A DNA stretch of 64,000 nucleotides from Takakia lepidozioides (GCA_030704615.1 CM060732.1:79755171-79819170); one strand, 5' to 3'; positions 43,318 through 56,127 are shown, numbered from the stretch's first letter. The notes: a model not told the origin generated them from the letters alone. Made by a program: numbers and translations.

Positions 43318-46300
43318 TCAGCTGGGCTCACTATCTATATCCAAATAATCTTCCCCTTCACTACCCACATCTGCAATTTGCCTTGCGGTAATTACCAACC
43401 CTGGAATGTCTTCCTCATTAAAGGTAACTGCTCCTTCCAAAGAGACTGGTTCGGCCGTATCTGGTAGATTTCGTGGTTCCCTCAGACCCTCGTGGTCGGC
43501 ATTCTCCCCTAGGTCCAGATCATGGACGTCGGCCACGACTCGTTTGGCCCGGGGGTCCTTGTGAAGAACCACCTTCCATCCCGGCGCATGGGTGTCATCT
43601 GAAAAGAAAACTTGCTCAACTTGCGATGGGAAGATGAATGGCTCTTCATCTTGTGGTAGCATTTTTCTGAAATCAGCAAGGAGGAACCCGTACTCATCCC
43701 GTTTCATGGTGGCATTCTCTCCTACCATATTGGCTTTTACCCAGAACAACGGAATAGAATTGGCTTCACAAGACCATAGTCTAGTTTAAGGATCTCTTTG
43801 ATCACTCCTACATATTGCACATGGCATGAAATTGGATTCTGATCTCGTGCACAGCTCCTACTCTCTTGTTCAAAAAATGATGCCACTCCGCTGTCATAAG
43901 TCACCAGGAGGCTGGTGTTGGCATCGTCCACTCTATAGTGATTGCCATATGCTTTCATTGACCGGTACGAAGTGGCAATCAGCCCTGGGGGGAATGACAG
44001 ACTCACCATGCCCTCATCTGGGTCCTCGTTCTCTGATGCGTACACTGCAATTGCAGATCTGACCCACACTGTAAAGGGCTGCAGCTCCTCCTGTTGTGGG
44101 GTACTCCACCGGGGATCTGCGCCTACGACCGCCCCTCCGCCATGCTTTTGCAAATGCACTCCGTTCCGTTTTCAGGCGGACCTTCTCCGCTGCGTACTTT
44201 CTGGCAGAAACCAAATAGAAGCTGCAACTCAGTCCCCCTGACCAACACCGTGCTGTACATGCATGCCACATGCAGAGTGTGTGTCCTTTCAAGCACACTG
44301 TAGTGATGCAGCCTACTTCATAATCACTTGCAAGCAACAACCAAGATCTACGAAACACCCTCTGTAGTCGTCTGAAGCACCCTGTTAGTACATGATCCCA
44401 CTCCCATAGTGGCCGGAATGACTTGTGACAATATATATGTAATTCCAGCATACAAAGACCATTAAGAATAGCACAGGAGGGATGTAAGTTGGCACCCACT
44501 GTCTCCATGGTGTCATGGTTGTTGTGTTGTTCAGCACATAATCATGTGCCACATCCCGAAGGCGCGGGCTCATGGCACGCTTTGTTCCACCACCTTCTAG
44601 GACCTCGCCTACAACTCCTTCTTCCTCGTTCTCGTCCCACACCCGTCGTTGTATTGCATCAAATGAAGACATATACTCTGTCATGAAGCCCAGGGCTTCG
44701 TCGCGGATGTAGCCCTCCGCCATACTCCCCTCTGGCCGTGCCATGTTGCGTACATACCCCTTCAGATCCTTCATGTACCTCTCCATGGGGTACATCCACC
44801 GGCTGGCTACGGGCCCACACACATGCAACTCCTCTACAAGATGCACTAGCAAGTGCGTCATGACGTCAAAGAATGATGGAGGGAATTCTTTCTCCAGCAA
44901 ACATAGGGTCATAGCCACATCCTCATGCAACGATGTAATGTCCCTCGGATCCCACACCTTGCACAAATCTTCCTAAACACTCGACTTACACGCATTATGG
45001 CTGTTCGAGGACCTGGCGCCATCGTACCCCGAATGCACACTGGCAAAATCTGTTGCATCATCACGTGTAGATCATGTGACTTCATCCCCGACCATTTCTT
45101 GTTTATGGCATGCTTTTGGAAAGCACCCGAGAATCCGGTTGGCACTTTCATGGCTCCCAATGTCTTCAAAAAATCCTCTTGCTCTGATTTGGTCAGGACG
45201 TATGATGCTGCTGGCATGAGCACTTTGCCTGGTCTATTTGGATCAGGCCTTAGCCACAGATGTGACCGTATCCCTTCAATCTCCATGTCATTTCGTACGT
45301 TTATCGTATCCTTCTCCCCAAAGATAGTCTTCAGAATGTTCTCGCAGAAGTTCTTCTCACAATGCATGGGGTCCAGGAGGTACCGCTGCAAGAGGTTCTG
45401 AAATGCCAAATGTCCTCCCATGAGACCAAGTTCTATGGGCAAAAAAAGTAGAATATGTGGCAGAAGTTGTCCATGTTACTACATTCTGCTTTCAACAACT
45501 CCACGATCCTCTCCACAGTGAGGTGTACGACTTCAACATCTACTGCATAGTAGTTACACTGACTTAGGAGTTGGTGGAAGGACTCCTGACAGTAAAGGTA
45601 ATTCCAGGAAGCACAATGTGAAAGAAAGTGAGTGAATGGGGGGGGGGGGGATTCATGCACCTTCCAGTATGGCAAATCCCAAAGGATTGTCCGGCGCTTC
45701 ACCCCGTGCTCCATGGCTGGATCCGCACTACTTCCGTCTCTCCCTCCAATCTCCATGAACGCCTCTTTCTCCTTTGCAAATTGCAATGTCTCCTCCGGTG
45801 TCACAGCATTTGGTGCCATTCTCTTTTCAACACATCCATTGAAGTGCCTTCCTGCTCGTCGGTAGGGGTGGTTTCTTGCAAGGTAACGTCGATGCCCCAT
45901 GTATATTGTCTTCCCTAGTGGCTTTGAGTGCCGTGAATCCACATAGGGCCCACAAATGGGGCACCCTTTGTAGCCCTTGTCTTGCAACCCGCAACAAGGC
46001 CATATGCGGGGAAATCGTGGATTGACCACATGAGTATGGCACGGAGGGTGAAACTCCGTTGCCCTACTGGTTTCAAAATGTCGTAAGCTTCAACTCCAAT
46101 CCATAGTTCCTGTAGCTCTTCAATCAATGGTTGCAAATACACATCTATGTTTGCATTTGTCACGGACTCCTTGCCTGGAATCAAGAGAGACAACATGACA
46201 AAGAATTTCTTTGTTGTCAACCATGGTGGCAGGTTGTATGCCACCAACTGCACGGGCCATGTGGACCATGGCAACTCTTTGATCCGTATGGGTTTACTCC

Positions 46301-47379
46301 ATCCGTAGATACAGCCAATCGCACATTGCGTGGGTCCTCGGCAAAATCGGGCCAAGTTGCATCTATATGCTTCCATGCAAGGGAATCTGGGACATGCCTT
46401 ACCAAACCATCGTTTGAGGCATTCCTGGAATGCCAAGTCATGAGCTCACTAATGGTCTTGCATTTGTACATTCGTAATAGACGGGGGATAAGGGGAAAGT
46501 GCCTCAACACCTTGGCTGGCTGTTGTAACCTGCCCACATCATGGTATCGGGCTGCACCGCATTTGGGGCACTCCATAGCATCCTTGTACTCTCTTCTGAA
46601 AAGTACATGTCCTTTTGGACATGCATGTATTTTCACGTAGTTGAGGCCGAGCTTCCCAATCATTTGGTTGGCCATGTGACAGCTTTTTGGCATTTCATTT
46701 GGTTGTGGAAGCAAGTTCAGCCGAAGCAAAGAGAACAACTCGTCCACAAAATGGTCTGAGACACCGTGGGTTGTGCACAGGTTCATCAACAGCATGGTGG
46801 CAGCAAGCTTTGTGGATTTGCATCCCTCGTACAGTGGCACACATGCTTCTTCTAGTGTCATGTGTGCAGAATTCAATTCTCCATCTCCACCTCCTTCCAC
46901 GCCTTCCCCCACGTGAATGCCTTCATTCCTGCGTCATCACCATCCCCAGTTGTCGCAGCGCCGTCCCCCTCTTCAGCATCGTCCATGATGTGGAATGCTT
47001 CCTGCAACATTCGAGTAATCTCCACCCCTCCGTCCATGCCTGGTTCATGTCCTGCGCCCATGACATAGTCCTCGTCTGGCCTGTCTGTATGGCTCCCTTG
47101 GGTGTCCAATTGTGCCCACTCCTCATCGTCTTCGTCTGCAGGTCCATCTCCAATCCACACCCGAAATGCTTCATGTCTTTTGTGGTGAAGGAGATGTGTG
47201 CGCACACCGTCCTCAGATCTACTTGTAGTGCCCAAACAACGTTCACATGGGCATGGCATCCTTGAAAGCCCAAGGGCTCGGGCACGTGCCACTTCTCTTT
47301 CCCACAACCTGTCATCTCGGGTGTTCTGTCTACAGGGGTGATTAATTGGAAGTCCTCCGCATGGGCGAGGGGAACTCAT
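43318..47379 (-). pseudogene. TNP2 transposase, CACTA copy 2
   Basis: Same domain order as copy 1: N-terminal CPCERC domain, Transposase_21 core, DUF4218-like and DUF4216-like regions, acidic C-terminus. Unlike copy 1 it reads through the SNDG-VRHVPDSLAWKHIDAT junction and through the DUF4216/C-terminus junction. It has its own losses: two bases missing near 46270 (SKSCHGPHGP) and changes near 44100, 44930, 45410 and 45980. A G run at about 45640-45651 differs in length from copy 1. The frame change near 46880-46910 is shared, so it predates the duplication or marks an unrecognised intron. Confidence 0.85.
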
Positions 47380-48097
47380 TTTTGTTGGGGAGCCTCTTCA
47401 ATGCTGTTTGTGCACGCCGTTGCAGGGGGCCGGATTCTCCTTTGCAGAGATTCCTCAATTTGGCTCTGCCACTCCCATTTCACTACCGTCAATTCCCTCC
47501 TCCTGCAATCTCAATTTGAAAGGTTCAGCCGCACATCCTTTGGCAGAGAAGACAGTTGACATTTTATACCAACCGGTAGATTCCACAACATGATGAAAAG
47601 TTACACTCAACAGCAAACCATTTAAAAGCCATCACGATGCTTCCCATCATAACTAGAATCTTTTCAACAAGACACTGAGAGAAATGACCAAAATCGACTC
47701 AAACAACGACATCCTGGAAAACGACCTGTCTCTACAGTTCGTGTGTGTGTGAGGAATCGGAGGACGTACGTGGAATTTCAATTTTCACGATTGACGACGT
47801 TGTGATCTTGGGCATATGGTTGAATGTGTATGAAATGTGTGCATTGAAGTGTGAACAACCTGACTACAAGGCCAGAACCTGCGCCACTTGTCTTAGGCCA
47901 TCTCCAAATCACGTTTCGGCGGACAATCCCGTTCCGTTGCCGTGAAATTGCACCGTGGCGGGAAGGGAGTCCATTTGTGTGGCTCTATCACCATGGCGGG
48001 AAGGGGAGCATGTTAAAAATGGAGCATCGCCCTGCCACTTCACTCATTTGCTGTTTGCAGCTTCTTCCACCTTTCTTACTTAATTCTGATTCTTGCA

Positions 48098-48430
48098 ATG
48101 CTGCCCTTGAGACGGCAACTGCAAGTGACCGGATCCTTTGATCGTCGCATTCAAAGACACTTACGTGTAGCAGATCGCAGACCCCCAAATGCCTGGAGAG
48201 AAAGCCAGAGGGCAGTCAATGCATGCACGGTTGTTTTGCACTGGTTGGGACGGAGTGGGGTGCAGAGGAGGCGTGTTGTGCCCGAGTTCGCATGCCTAGC
48301 ATCCTGCAGCCGGCGGCTTTTGCACGTTGGGCAGCAGTACCCTCTGCTGTATGATTACCATTTGTGGTACAGACTCACCGGCCTCCCCTGTCCACTTGGG
48401 TCTTGGGACAACGACTTATGGAGTATGTAG
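48098..48430 (+). CDS. Small Arg-rich ORF, CACTA copy 2
   Basis: The 110-codon frame starting MLPLRRQLQVTGSFDRRIQR is the same as at 22583-22915 in copy 1 and lies in the divergent promoter interval. No domain recognised. Confidence 0.25.
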   Translation: MLPLRRQLQVTGSFDRRIQRHLRVADRRPPNAWRESQRAVNACTVVLHWLGRSGVQRRRVVPEFACLASCSRRLLHVGQQYPLLYDYHLWYRLTGLPCPLGSWDNDLWSM

Positions 48431-49089
48431 ACAGAGTTGCATGTCGCGCAGGTACACCAAAATCTCCCATGTAACATAAACCCATTTCTCATTCATGCTT
48501 GCATGTGATCCACGGGGTAATTTCCATGTTCTCCCAGCTGATGTGGGTTCGCAAATTCTCGGTGTGTAGGTGTGTGTGTGAGGACCTCAACCTGGCATGG
48601 TGCGATGGGTGTCGAATGGACCCTTCTCTGCGATGGGAGAACCACTACAGTTGAGTTTGTTTTTGCTGAATCATTTGGCAGAGCACTGTGTTCACTTCTC
48701 ACACATCATGCGCATTTTCTCCAAGAATGCATGTAAAGCGGAGCCATACACGGCATCATTGCAGTGTGTTTCCTTCGCCTAATTTTGAACGAAAAAAAAT
48801 TAACGGATCCATGTCAGTTGTGTGAATCACTACATCTAGTTGTCTGGAGGATTGTAAGTGGTTTAGGGTTTAACGTCTCAAAGTCGAAAAGGCCATAGTG
48901 TCGGATGCACGACACGTGTTCATATTTGAAATCAACAACGGCCGGATCTTCACTACAGATCGGGGGGGGTGTGTGATCACACTCCCCTCCTTGTCCTTCT
49001 TTCCTCCTTTGCATGTCTTGGTCTTCCTCGCTCGTCTTTGTCTTGGTCATGGTCTATGTCCTCGCTCGTCTTCATCTTTGTCATGGTCT

Positions 49090-52000
49090 ATGTCCACGCC
49101 TAGTAAGAAGCGCTCGACCGCCGAGGCAGCATCACCTCCTCCCACTTCTGCACATTCCAGCCCCGCGGTGCGAAGGAGCCCCCGCCTGGCTCGACTGAAT
49201 CCGGTACAGATGGCGTCGGTGCGAGAGGGAAGGCAGAGCGGTGGGCGGTCTTCGAGTTCGGATTTTGACACAAGCGAGTATAGCATGGGCGACGACGATG
49301 AGGTGGAGGACAGTTCGGAGGAAATTGCACCTCCATCTGCAGAGTCTCTCCAAAAGGTGCGCAAACGGCACAAAACCGCTGCGCATGAGGTGAGTTCTAC
49401 CCCTACTTGTGTTCTTGTTTTCTGGGCGTTGAGTTCTCCTGAAACTGAAACTGGGATGCACATATCCACAAAGTTGTTCAAACGGATGTCGTAGTATACA
49501 GGCAGTAGAAGAAGAAGTGTTCTTCAGTTTCAATTTCCTTGCTGCGCCCTATGCAAGCTGGACATAGGCGGTCCTCCCGTTGCAGGTTTTCCCATCTGCC
49601 AGTCTCTATCCGTAGGTTGTGGGAACCCACCCTGAACCGCCCCAATGCCCTCAAGAGGGAAGGAGGTAAGGGTGCTGAAAGGTAATTTGGTCTGAAGATT
49701 CTATCATCGCGGAGCACCAAGAATGTCTCTCGATAGAAGTGGAGCTTTGTTGTGAGATTGGGTAGCATCCAAGTTCTCTTGACATGTAATTCCATAAGCT
49801 CTCTCCGAATGAGTCTGTTGCGGTCATGTCTGGATGTGATGTCCACCTCATGTGGGTTCATTGGTAATAGGAAAGCAGTAGAAAGTCCGTTACGTTTCAA
49901 TAAACTGTCCACTCGAGCATACCAGGAGTTCCCGAAACCTGCAGCTTTGAGCCTCATAGATGTTGTGAGGGCCCTTGCCACTAGCCCTTTGGGTGGAAGG
50001 GCCTGCAATCTATGGAGAAAGATTGTAAGCCTGAACTGTGCCTCGGATTGCAATGGTACACATGCGAACTCTGCACCTAGGATCTGAGATGGAGTTGTGC
50101 TCCTGGCGCCAAGCATTGCTTGGAGAAAAGATGACTGTAATGGTTCCAAATTCTTTTCCCACCAGGAGACAGGGACACCAGGTGCCCAGAACTCACAACC
50201 ATTGATGGTAGCAGGGCTGACGACGGTGTCAAACAACCACTTTTTGGTCGGGGGATGCCGCAGATGTATTTGCTTGCATTTGGCGTGAAGGCGGACGGAG
50301 GCCGCCTTACCTTTAGTCAATCTGTCCAAGGCAGTGGCTGCAAAGTGAAACTTGGGGGAGTGGATAACCAGACCTAGGTACCGGTATGATTTGACAATCT
50401 CAATTTCCTGCTGGTTGAAGATGAATCTACGATCAGCCTGGCCATTGAAGACCATGATCTTGGTCTTGCTAAGATTGACTTGCATCCCATAGTCTTTGCA
50501 GAACTGTTCCAAAATTTTGAGATGGCGTTGCAGAAAGACCGGGGATTGTGCCAAAAGGGCAACATCATCAGCGTAGAGGAGATCTGATTGGGCAGAAAAT
50601 GAAGTTAGGCAGAAAACATCCCTGAACATGTTTTCAATTTGTGTCATGGGGGAGGACATCGTGGAAAAACCTTCAGGTCTACCACTGTGTGCAGAGGGAC
50701 TAGTTTTTAGGTCAAGGAAATGTTGCTTTGTCACGTCATTGCACCTGCGTTGGAGTACGCATTTGCTATATGCGTTGATAACTCCAACGAGGCTAGGTCT
50801 GCAATATCCTTTCAATTGAATTGTGTCTGCACCTGTGTTTACCAACATTGAGAGTCTTTAGGCCTTTTGGGGCTCCGTTGCTGGGCTCCGCCATACAGCC
50901 ATTTGCTGATTGTGTGAATAGATGTCCACTGGATATGTGCAAAACCCGGATGGATGTTCTGTTTCCTGGTAAGTTTCATGTGGTACTGATGTGAACCCGC
51001 CCACATTCTGTTTCTTCACCAATGAATGGGCTTACATGTTATGAGGACATTCTGTCCCTCTCCTTTTCAGTTTTTGGCACTTGCGCTGCAGGGGAGTGGG
51101 TTTGAGGTCAGCCAATCCATAGTTGTGGTTGTGGGATGGTTTGTGCTCTGGTGACGTTGTGTTCAGTAGGACTACAGCTGATGCACCTTGTGTGTGGGAT
51201 GTTTTTGGCAGCGGAAGGGGAGTGAAGCTGCAGCAAAGCACTCACAGCCACCACACAATGCCAACCAACACCAACCTTGGCACCCACCCCCTGCCGGATG
51301 GTCTCCACAACAGAGTGCACCATGGGGAGCCCCCCCTGCTTCGGGGTCGTGGCGCTGGCTTCCTGATGTTGCCACGTCACAATGGGGGCCTCCCACATCT
51401 CCATACGGCCCTCCCCCCTCCGGCACACATCAGTCACCCCCCACAACGTATGACGGCGCTGCTCCAGAGCATGGGGGCAGGAAACGGACATCAGAGCTGA
51501 GGAAGGAACGACGTCATGCCATGAAACAATGGGAAGGAGATGGAGAGGGAAGGGTGGCTGCAGGGCTAAAGCGCCACAAGGTGGAGGAAATGGAGTCATC
51601 AATGCTGGCTGCGAAGGTAAGGAACACTGGCAGCGTGATTTGCGTGGCCTGGCATTGCGTTACCTTGACTCAAGCGTACAAGACATTGACCAGCAGTCCC
51701 AGAGTGCCATGTCAACAGTAATAGAGGGCATAAATGGAATGTACGAGTACACACCTATCCCTGCCAATCGTGATTTTATAGTGAAGCAATGTGGGAAGAT
51801 AATGAAAGGAGAAAGAGCAAAACTGAAAGATAAATGGGCGAAGACTGGTGTGAGGCCAATGAACACTGAACCCGCCTATTGGGATAAGCTTGTTGCCTAC
51901 TGGGAGTCCCCTCGTGGACTTGCAAAGGCTGAAGGGATGAAGCAAGCGCGTGCTTGTGTCACGAACCCCTCGCGTTGGGGCCGGGCAGGAGTTGCAGGCC

Positions 52001-54111
52001 AAGCAGCCCGTTTGGTAATCTCCCTCACCCCCTTCTCATTGCTCTTACGTTGTGGCATGTTCTGATGGAAGAGACACCCACGAGTGGGTTTTATTGCTTG
52101 TGCAGAATTAGTTGTTATGTGATATGCAGGGCAGTGCTTTGTCCATATGCTCCTGGCATTTTGTACTGACAGTGTGTGGATGGGCAAATACAGAAAAGAC
52201 GCAAAGCGCGGAGCCCGTCACTGTCCGAGCTCGGGGCGGAGTGCAAGAACGCTGCGACTGGCACCCCATCAGAGTCTGTTTTGAGCCAGGTATGTTTTGA
52301 AGTCCGGTTTCCATTCATGAATCTGTTGTTGTACTAAGATTTGGTGGGTATGTGGGGCCCCCACGCATGGTACACGAGGGGTGTTATGCCAAACCTAGCC
52401 ATCTCCGAATGCCTGAAATCCTGCACATTCGGCCTCTTCTTCTGGTTTTTAACAGTACGGGTGGGTGTTTGTATGCGTAGGGAGCGGGGAACTCAATGGC
52501 AGCCCGCATCGGGGCCCTGGAGAGGCTTGCGGCTCTCTCTGCGGAGCGGGAGAGGGGAATGGAAGCACAACTGAAGAAGATAGTGGAACTCATGATGGGG
52601 CAAAAAGGGGGTGTGACGGGTGGCATTATGGAAGACCCCCTGCTGCGACCATTGTACCTGACAAGGAGGAAGTAATTGTAGTGGGTAGGGATGTGACAGA
52701 GGTCCGGGCTGTTGTTGATGATATTCACAGTGGGGGGCAGGGTCCACTCGTTGAAGAGGGAGAGGTCCATAAGTTGGTGGGGATGACATGGACGATGGGG
52801 GGGTCATTGCTCATGATGGGGAGAAGGGGAAGCTGTAGGGGGAGAGGGTGGTAGTTTGCCTGGTCCAGGCTGCAGGGGGACCGAAACTTTGCCCTCCGGG
52901 GTGACTGTTGTCTCCCAACCCACTGAGGTGAGACCCCGTGACACCCCTTCAAAAGCTCCTTTCATAGAAAAGTTGAAACTAATTGTTCTAGACTGGCAGC
53001 TTGAATGTGGGAGAGGATGGGGTCGTTGGGGGAAGTACTTCTGCGCCCATGCATGTGAAACTAACCTTATTGTTTGCAACATGACATCGAAGCCAAAGTC
53101 CATGTTTGTTTTGTTCCCCCCGGATGCCCTCTCACGCAAGGCTGGCACTATATGTTTTGCAGGGACCACATGTACAGGGAGTGGCAGTGGGGTCGAATGT
53201 GAAGAAGGTGGGTCCTGCACCTACGACCATAGTGCTACGGCGGCAGCATTCCGGATTCCCCCCCGGCATGAGGAGGCAGCGCCCAAGGTATGGTTGTTCC
53301 CAGCCCCTCTCCGCAAACTTACTTGGTTGGTTTCCTTTATGGATACACTTCCTGAAGCGTTGCAATGTGTATTCATTGCAGGTGAGCAAGAGGAGTGGGC
53401 TGTCCCCGGCACCATCATCGCAGCAGGACGTGGTTCCCCAGGCATGCATTCATGGCTCCTTGCTTTGCCTGGCTGGTTTTTAGTAGGGTTATTTTTGCCA
53501 GGAAGTTGTAGTGCTAGGGTCTGAGCAGGGTGTTTGTTAGCTTGCTCCGTGGAGGTGTGTTTATACCATTGCAACCACCAGAGTTCATGTTATTCTTATC
53601 CGTCTGACTAAACCTCTTTTTGCTGCTGCAGTTGAAGACACGTGGGCAGCTTTCCTCAGTTGCCACCCTCAGCGACGAGCTTCGCTTCAAGGTACGTTGG
53701 TACACCGTGAATTGGCTGCTGATTCAGTATTGTGGCAACCAAGATCGTTTCCATGCCCAGCTGCGCTTGACTTTCACCCTGTCATTGCTATGTTTGTTGC
53801 TGAGTGGACCCTGATGTTGGTGTCTGCAGATATCAGATCCTGTGTTTCTCCTGAACCCCCATGACAAGCGGTCAAAGACAGCCGCCGCCAAGGCGGAAGT
53901 GGTGGGAATAGCCGGGGTTGACAAGTTCCACTGCAAGGACATTCGATCCGGGTGGTACAAGGTGAAAGTCCACGAGATCATGCTTCCAAGTGTTACATTG
54001 CCTTGCCCAAATGTGGACGATGCCCCCCCCCAGACCACACTAGCGCACGTGAAAGGCACGGTGACTCTGTGGCCAGAGAAGAGTATGAGGAAAGGTGAAA
54101 GTATCAAGTGA
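49090..54111 (+). pseudogene. TNPA-like gene (Ptta/En/Spm type), CACTA copy 2
   Basis: Exons inferred from GT/AG steps: 49090-49389, 51212-51616, 51634-52014 (Ptta/En/Spm domain, PAYWDKLVAYWESPRGLAK), 52173-52289, 52481-53286 (coiled coil, then acidic stretch), about 53383-53442, 53632-53691 and 53830-54111 (TNP1/En/Spm-like C-terminal domain with WYKVKVHEIMLPSVTLPCP). Only 17 bases separate 51616 from 51634, beginning GTAAGG and ending CAG, and they change the frame in both copies. The 53442 exon would use a GC donor (CAG then GCATGC). A one- to few-base change near 52770-52860 breaks the acidic stretch in this copy. Role by family: a DNA-binding partner of TNP2. Confidence 0.65.
49478..50848 (-). 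CDS. LINE reverse transcriptase fragment, 456-codon open frame (copy 2)
   Basis: Open from MLVNTGADTIQLKGYC to the end. YADD lies at residues 92-95 (LLYADDVALLAQ), with QVNLSKTKIMVFNGQA after it. The middle resembles the thumb/connection region of plant LINE reverse transcriptases. Near residues 428-448 comes a C-x2-C...H...C cluster typical of the LINE C-terminal zinc-binding segment. A one-base loss relative to copy 1 near 49494 ends the frame just after that cluster. Upstream RT motifs and the endonuclease are missing. It is antisense to, and inside, the first intron of the TNPA-like gene, so it is nested and probably not functional. Confidence 0.75.
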   Translation of the reverse strand: MLVNTGADTIQLKGYCRPSLVGVINAYSKCVLQRRCNDVTKQHFLDLKTSPSAHSGRPEGFSTMSSPMTQIENMFRDVFCLTSFSAQSDLLYADDVALLAQSPVFLQRHLKILEQFCKDYGMQVNLSKTKIMVFNGQADRRFIFNQQEIEIVKSYRYLGLVIHSPKFHFAATALDRLTKGKAASVRLHAKCKQIHLRHPPTKKWLFDTVVSPATINGCEFWAPGVPVSWWEKNLEPLQSSFLQAMLGARSTTPSQILGAEFACVPLQSEAQFRLTIFLHRLQALPPKGLVARALTTSMRLKAAGFGNSWYARVDSLLKRNGLSTAFLLPMNPHEVDITSRHDRNRLIRRELMELHVKRTWMLPNLTTKLHFYRETFLVLRDDRIFRPNYLSAPLPPSLLRALGRFRVGSHNLRIETGRWENLQREDRLCPACIGRSKEIETEEHFFFYCLYTTTSV

Positions 54112-55966
54112 CATTTCATGTTTGTAGTCCCTGTTGGGTGTGTAATGATACTCATAGAAGTGTGTATGATACTCACGTTACCAGTTTTGAACATTTGGGC
54201 CATGACAGTTTAAGTGATGTCCGGCAACCATGTATGTTGGCATTTAGTCTTGCTCATATGCAGGTGTGCCGTGACGGTCTCTAATTTGAATGTAATATCA
54301 CATTTCCTGACTGTCGTCGTGTCCGTCCACCTTCTATGTGTATGTGTGATGGTCTTTGGTCTCCCTTGTTGCCTCGTCTATTTATGTTGTGCATGCATCG
54401 TGGTCTGTGTTCTCAGTCTCGCCCAGTATCATTGCTTCTCAATTCCCCCTGCATATGGGTGAACCACTAAAACCAGTAGAATGCATCAGAACCATATTTT
54501 CAGCTTAGAATGCAGGTCAGTTGGAAACTCACACAAACCACTACAAGTGCTCATTTTTCGTGCTTTCCTACTGTAGTGCAACCAACTAGCACAGTGGCAG
54601 CGGAGTTGGCCAAAGCAATCCCGAGATGGCACAAGCACTATGCGTCTTTCCACTAGCAGTCGTACCCGTCACTGCCATTGCGTGGGGACGACGCCACGCG
54701 TCGACCCACACACTCTCCACGTGGTCCCCGTGGATTCGTCTGCCGGAAGTTGTGCAGTTGACTTCGCCGGTGGCTGTTGCGACGTCACATGCAGCACTCC
54801 AAGTGATGTGGCCGACTGCGATGTGGCATCTTGGGCCCGTGGCCACGCGGCAGCATTGCCGCTCGTCGCGGCGCCGCCACATCGGCATCCACGTCCGCAT
54901 CCACGTCCGCATCCATGTGTCACCGCGCCCCGGGTGAGCAGTTGTTCGCGGTGACTCTGTGGCCAGAGAAGAGTATGAGGAAAGGTGAAAGTATCAAGTG
55001 ACATTTCATGTTTGTAGTCCCTGTTGGGTGTGTAATGATACTCATAGAAGTGTGTATGATACTCACGTTACCAGTTTTGAACATTTGGGCCATGACAGTT
55101 TAAGTGATGTCCGGCAACCATGTATGTTGGCATTTAGTCTTGCTCATATGCAGGTGTGCCGTGACGGTCTCTAATTTGAATGTAATATCACATTTCCTGA
55201 CTTGTCGTCGTGTCCGTCCACCTTCTATGTGTATGTGTGATGGTCTTTGGTCTCCCTGTTGCCTCGTCTATTTGGTTCATTAGCGTGATGTTGTGCATGC
55301 ATCGTGGTCTGTGTTCTCAGTCTCGCCCAATATCATTGCTTCTCAATTCCCCCTGCATATGGGTGAACCACTAAAACCAGTAGAATGCATCAGAACCATA
55401 TTTTCAACTTAGAATGCAGGTTAGTTGGAAACTCACACAAACCACTACAAGTGCTCATTTTTCGTGCTTTCCTACTGTAGTGCAACCAACTAGCACAGTG
55501 GCAGCGGAGTTGGCCAAAGCAATCCCGAGATGGCACAAACACTCTGCGTCGTTCCACTAGCAGTCGTACTCGTCACTGCCATTGCGTGGGGACGACGCCA
55601 CGCGTCGACCCACACACTCTCCACGTGGTCCCCGTGGATTCGTCTACCGGAAGTTGTGCAGTTGACTTCGCTAGTGGCTGTTGCGACGTCAAGGCATCAC
55701 TCCAAGTGATGTGGCCGACTGCGATGTGGCGTCTTGGGCCCGTGGCCACGCGGCAGCATTGCCGCTCGTCGCGGCGCCGCCACATCGGCATCCACGTCCG
55801 CATCCACGTCCGCGTCCATGTGTCACCGCGCCCCGGGTGAGTCAGTCCACTCATCCGGAGGGAAAAGTCAAAGTCAGCCCAAAAGGTCAGACACACGGGC
55901 GGCCCGCCTAGTTACGCCACGTGGTTCTTCAGCATTAATCGCATTAATCGCTGAGCAGTTGTTCGC
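54061..55966 (+). repeat. Tandem duplication in CACTA copy 2 subterminal region
   Basis: The sequence from GTGACTCTGTGGCCAGAG (54061) to CAGTTGTTCGCG repeats from 54951. The first unit (54061-54950) has an internal deletion of about 110-130 bp just before its end; the second unit is full length. Copy 1 has a single unit. It covers the last bases of the TNPA-like gene and its 3' flank. Confidence 0.85.
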
Positions 55967-56108
55967 GCGTCTGCGTCCTTTACCACTCCAATCATTGGAT
56001 GTCCAACCCAACTACCACGTCTGTTGTAACTAGTCTGTTGTAACTTCCAGTCGATCCCAATTTTTTGACTTTTACGACTCAAAATGAGTCGTTACCCCAG
56101 TGGTAAAT

Positions 56109-56127
56109 GACACGAATGCTTCTAGTG
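56109..56127 (-). repeat. CACTA copy 2 terminal inverted repeat (56-kb end)
   Basis: Reads CACTAGAAGCATTCGTGTC on the minus strand. Partner at 41004-41022. Confidence 0.9.

Larger units (their letters stand above)
41004..56127 (-). mobile_element. CACTA (En/Spm) transposon, copy 2
   Basis: A 15.1-kb element, inverted relative to copy 1, with identical 19-bp ends CACTAGAAGCATTCGTGTC and a matching 3-bp target duplication CAG (41001-41003 and 56128-56130). The 3-bp duplication and CACTA ends are typical of En/Spm. The insertion lies in an intron of MULE-2. It is longer than copy 1 mainly because of a tandem duplication of about 0.9-1.0 kb near its 56-kb end. Its genes mirror those of copy 1 with different frame breaks, so it too seems non-autonomous. 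Confidence 0.92.
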
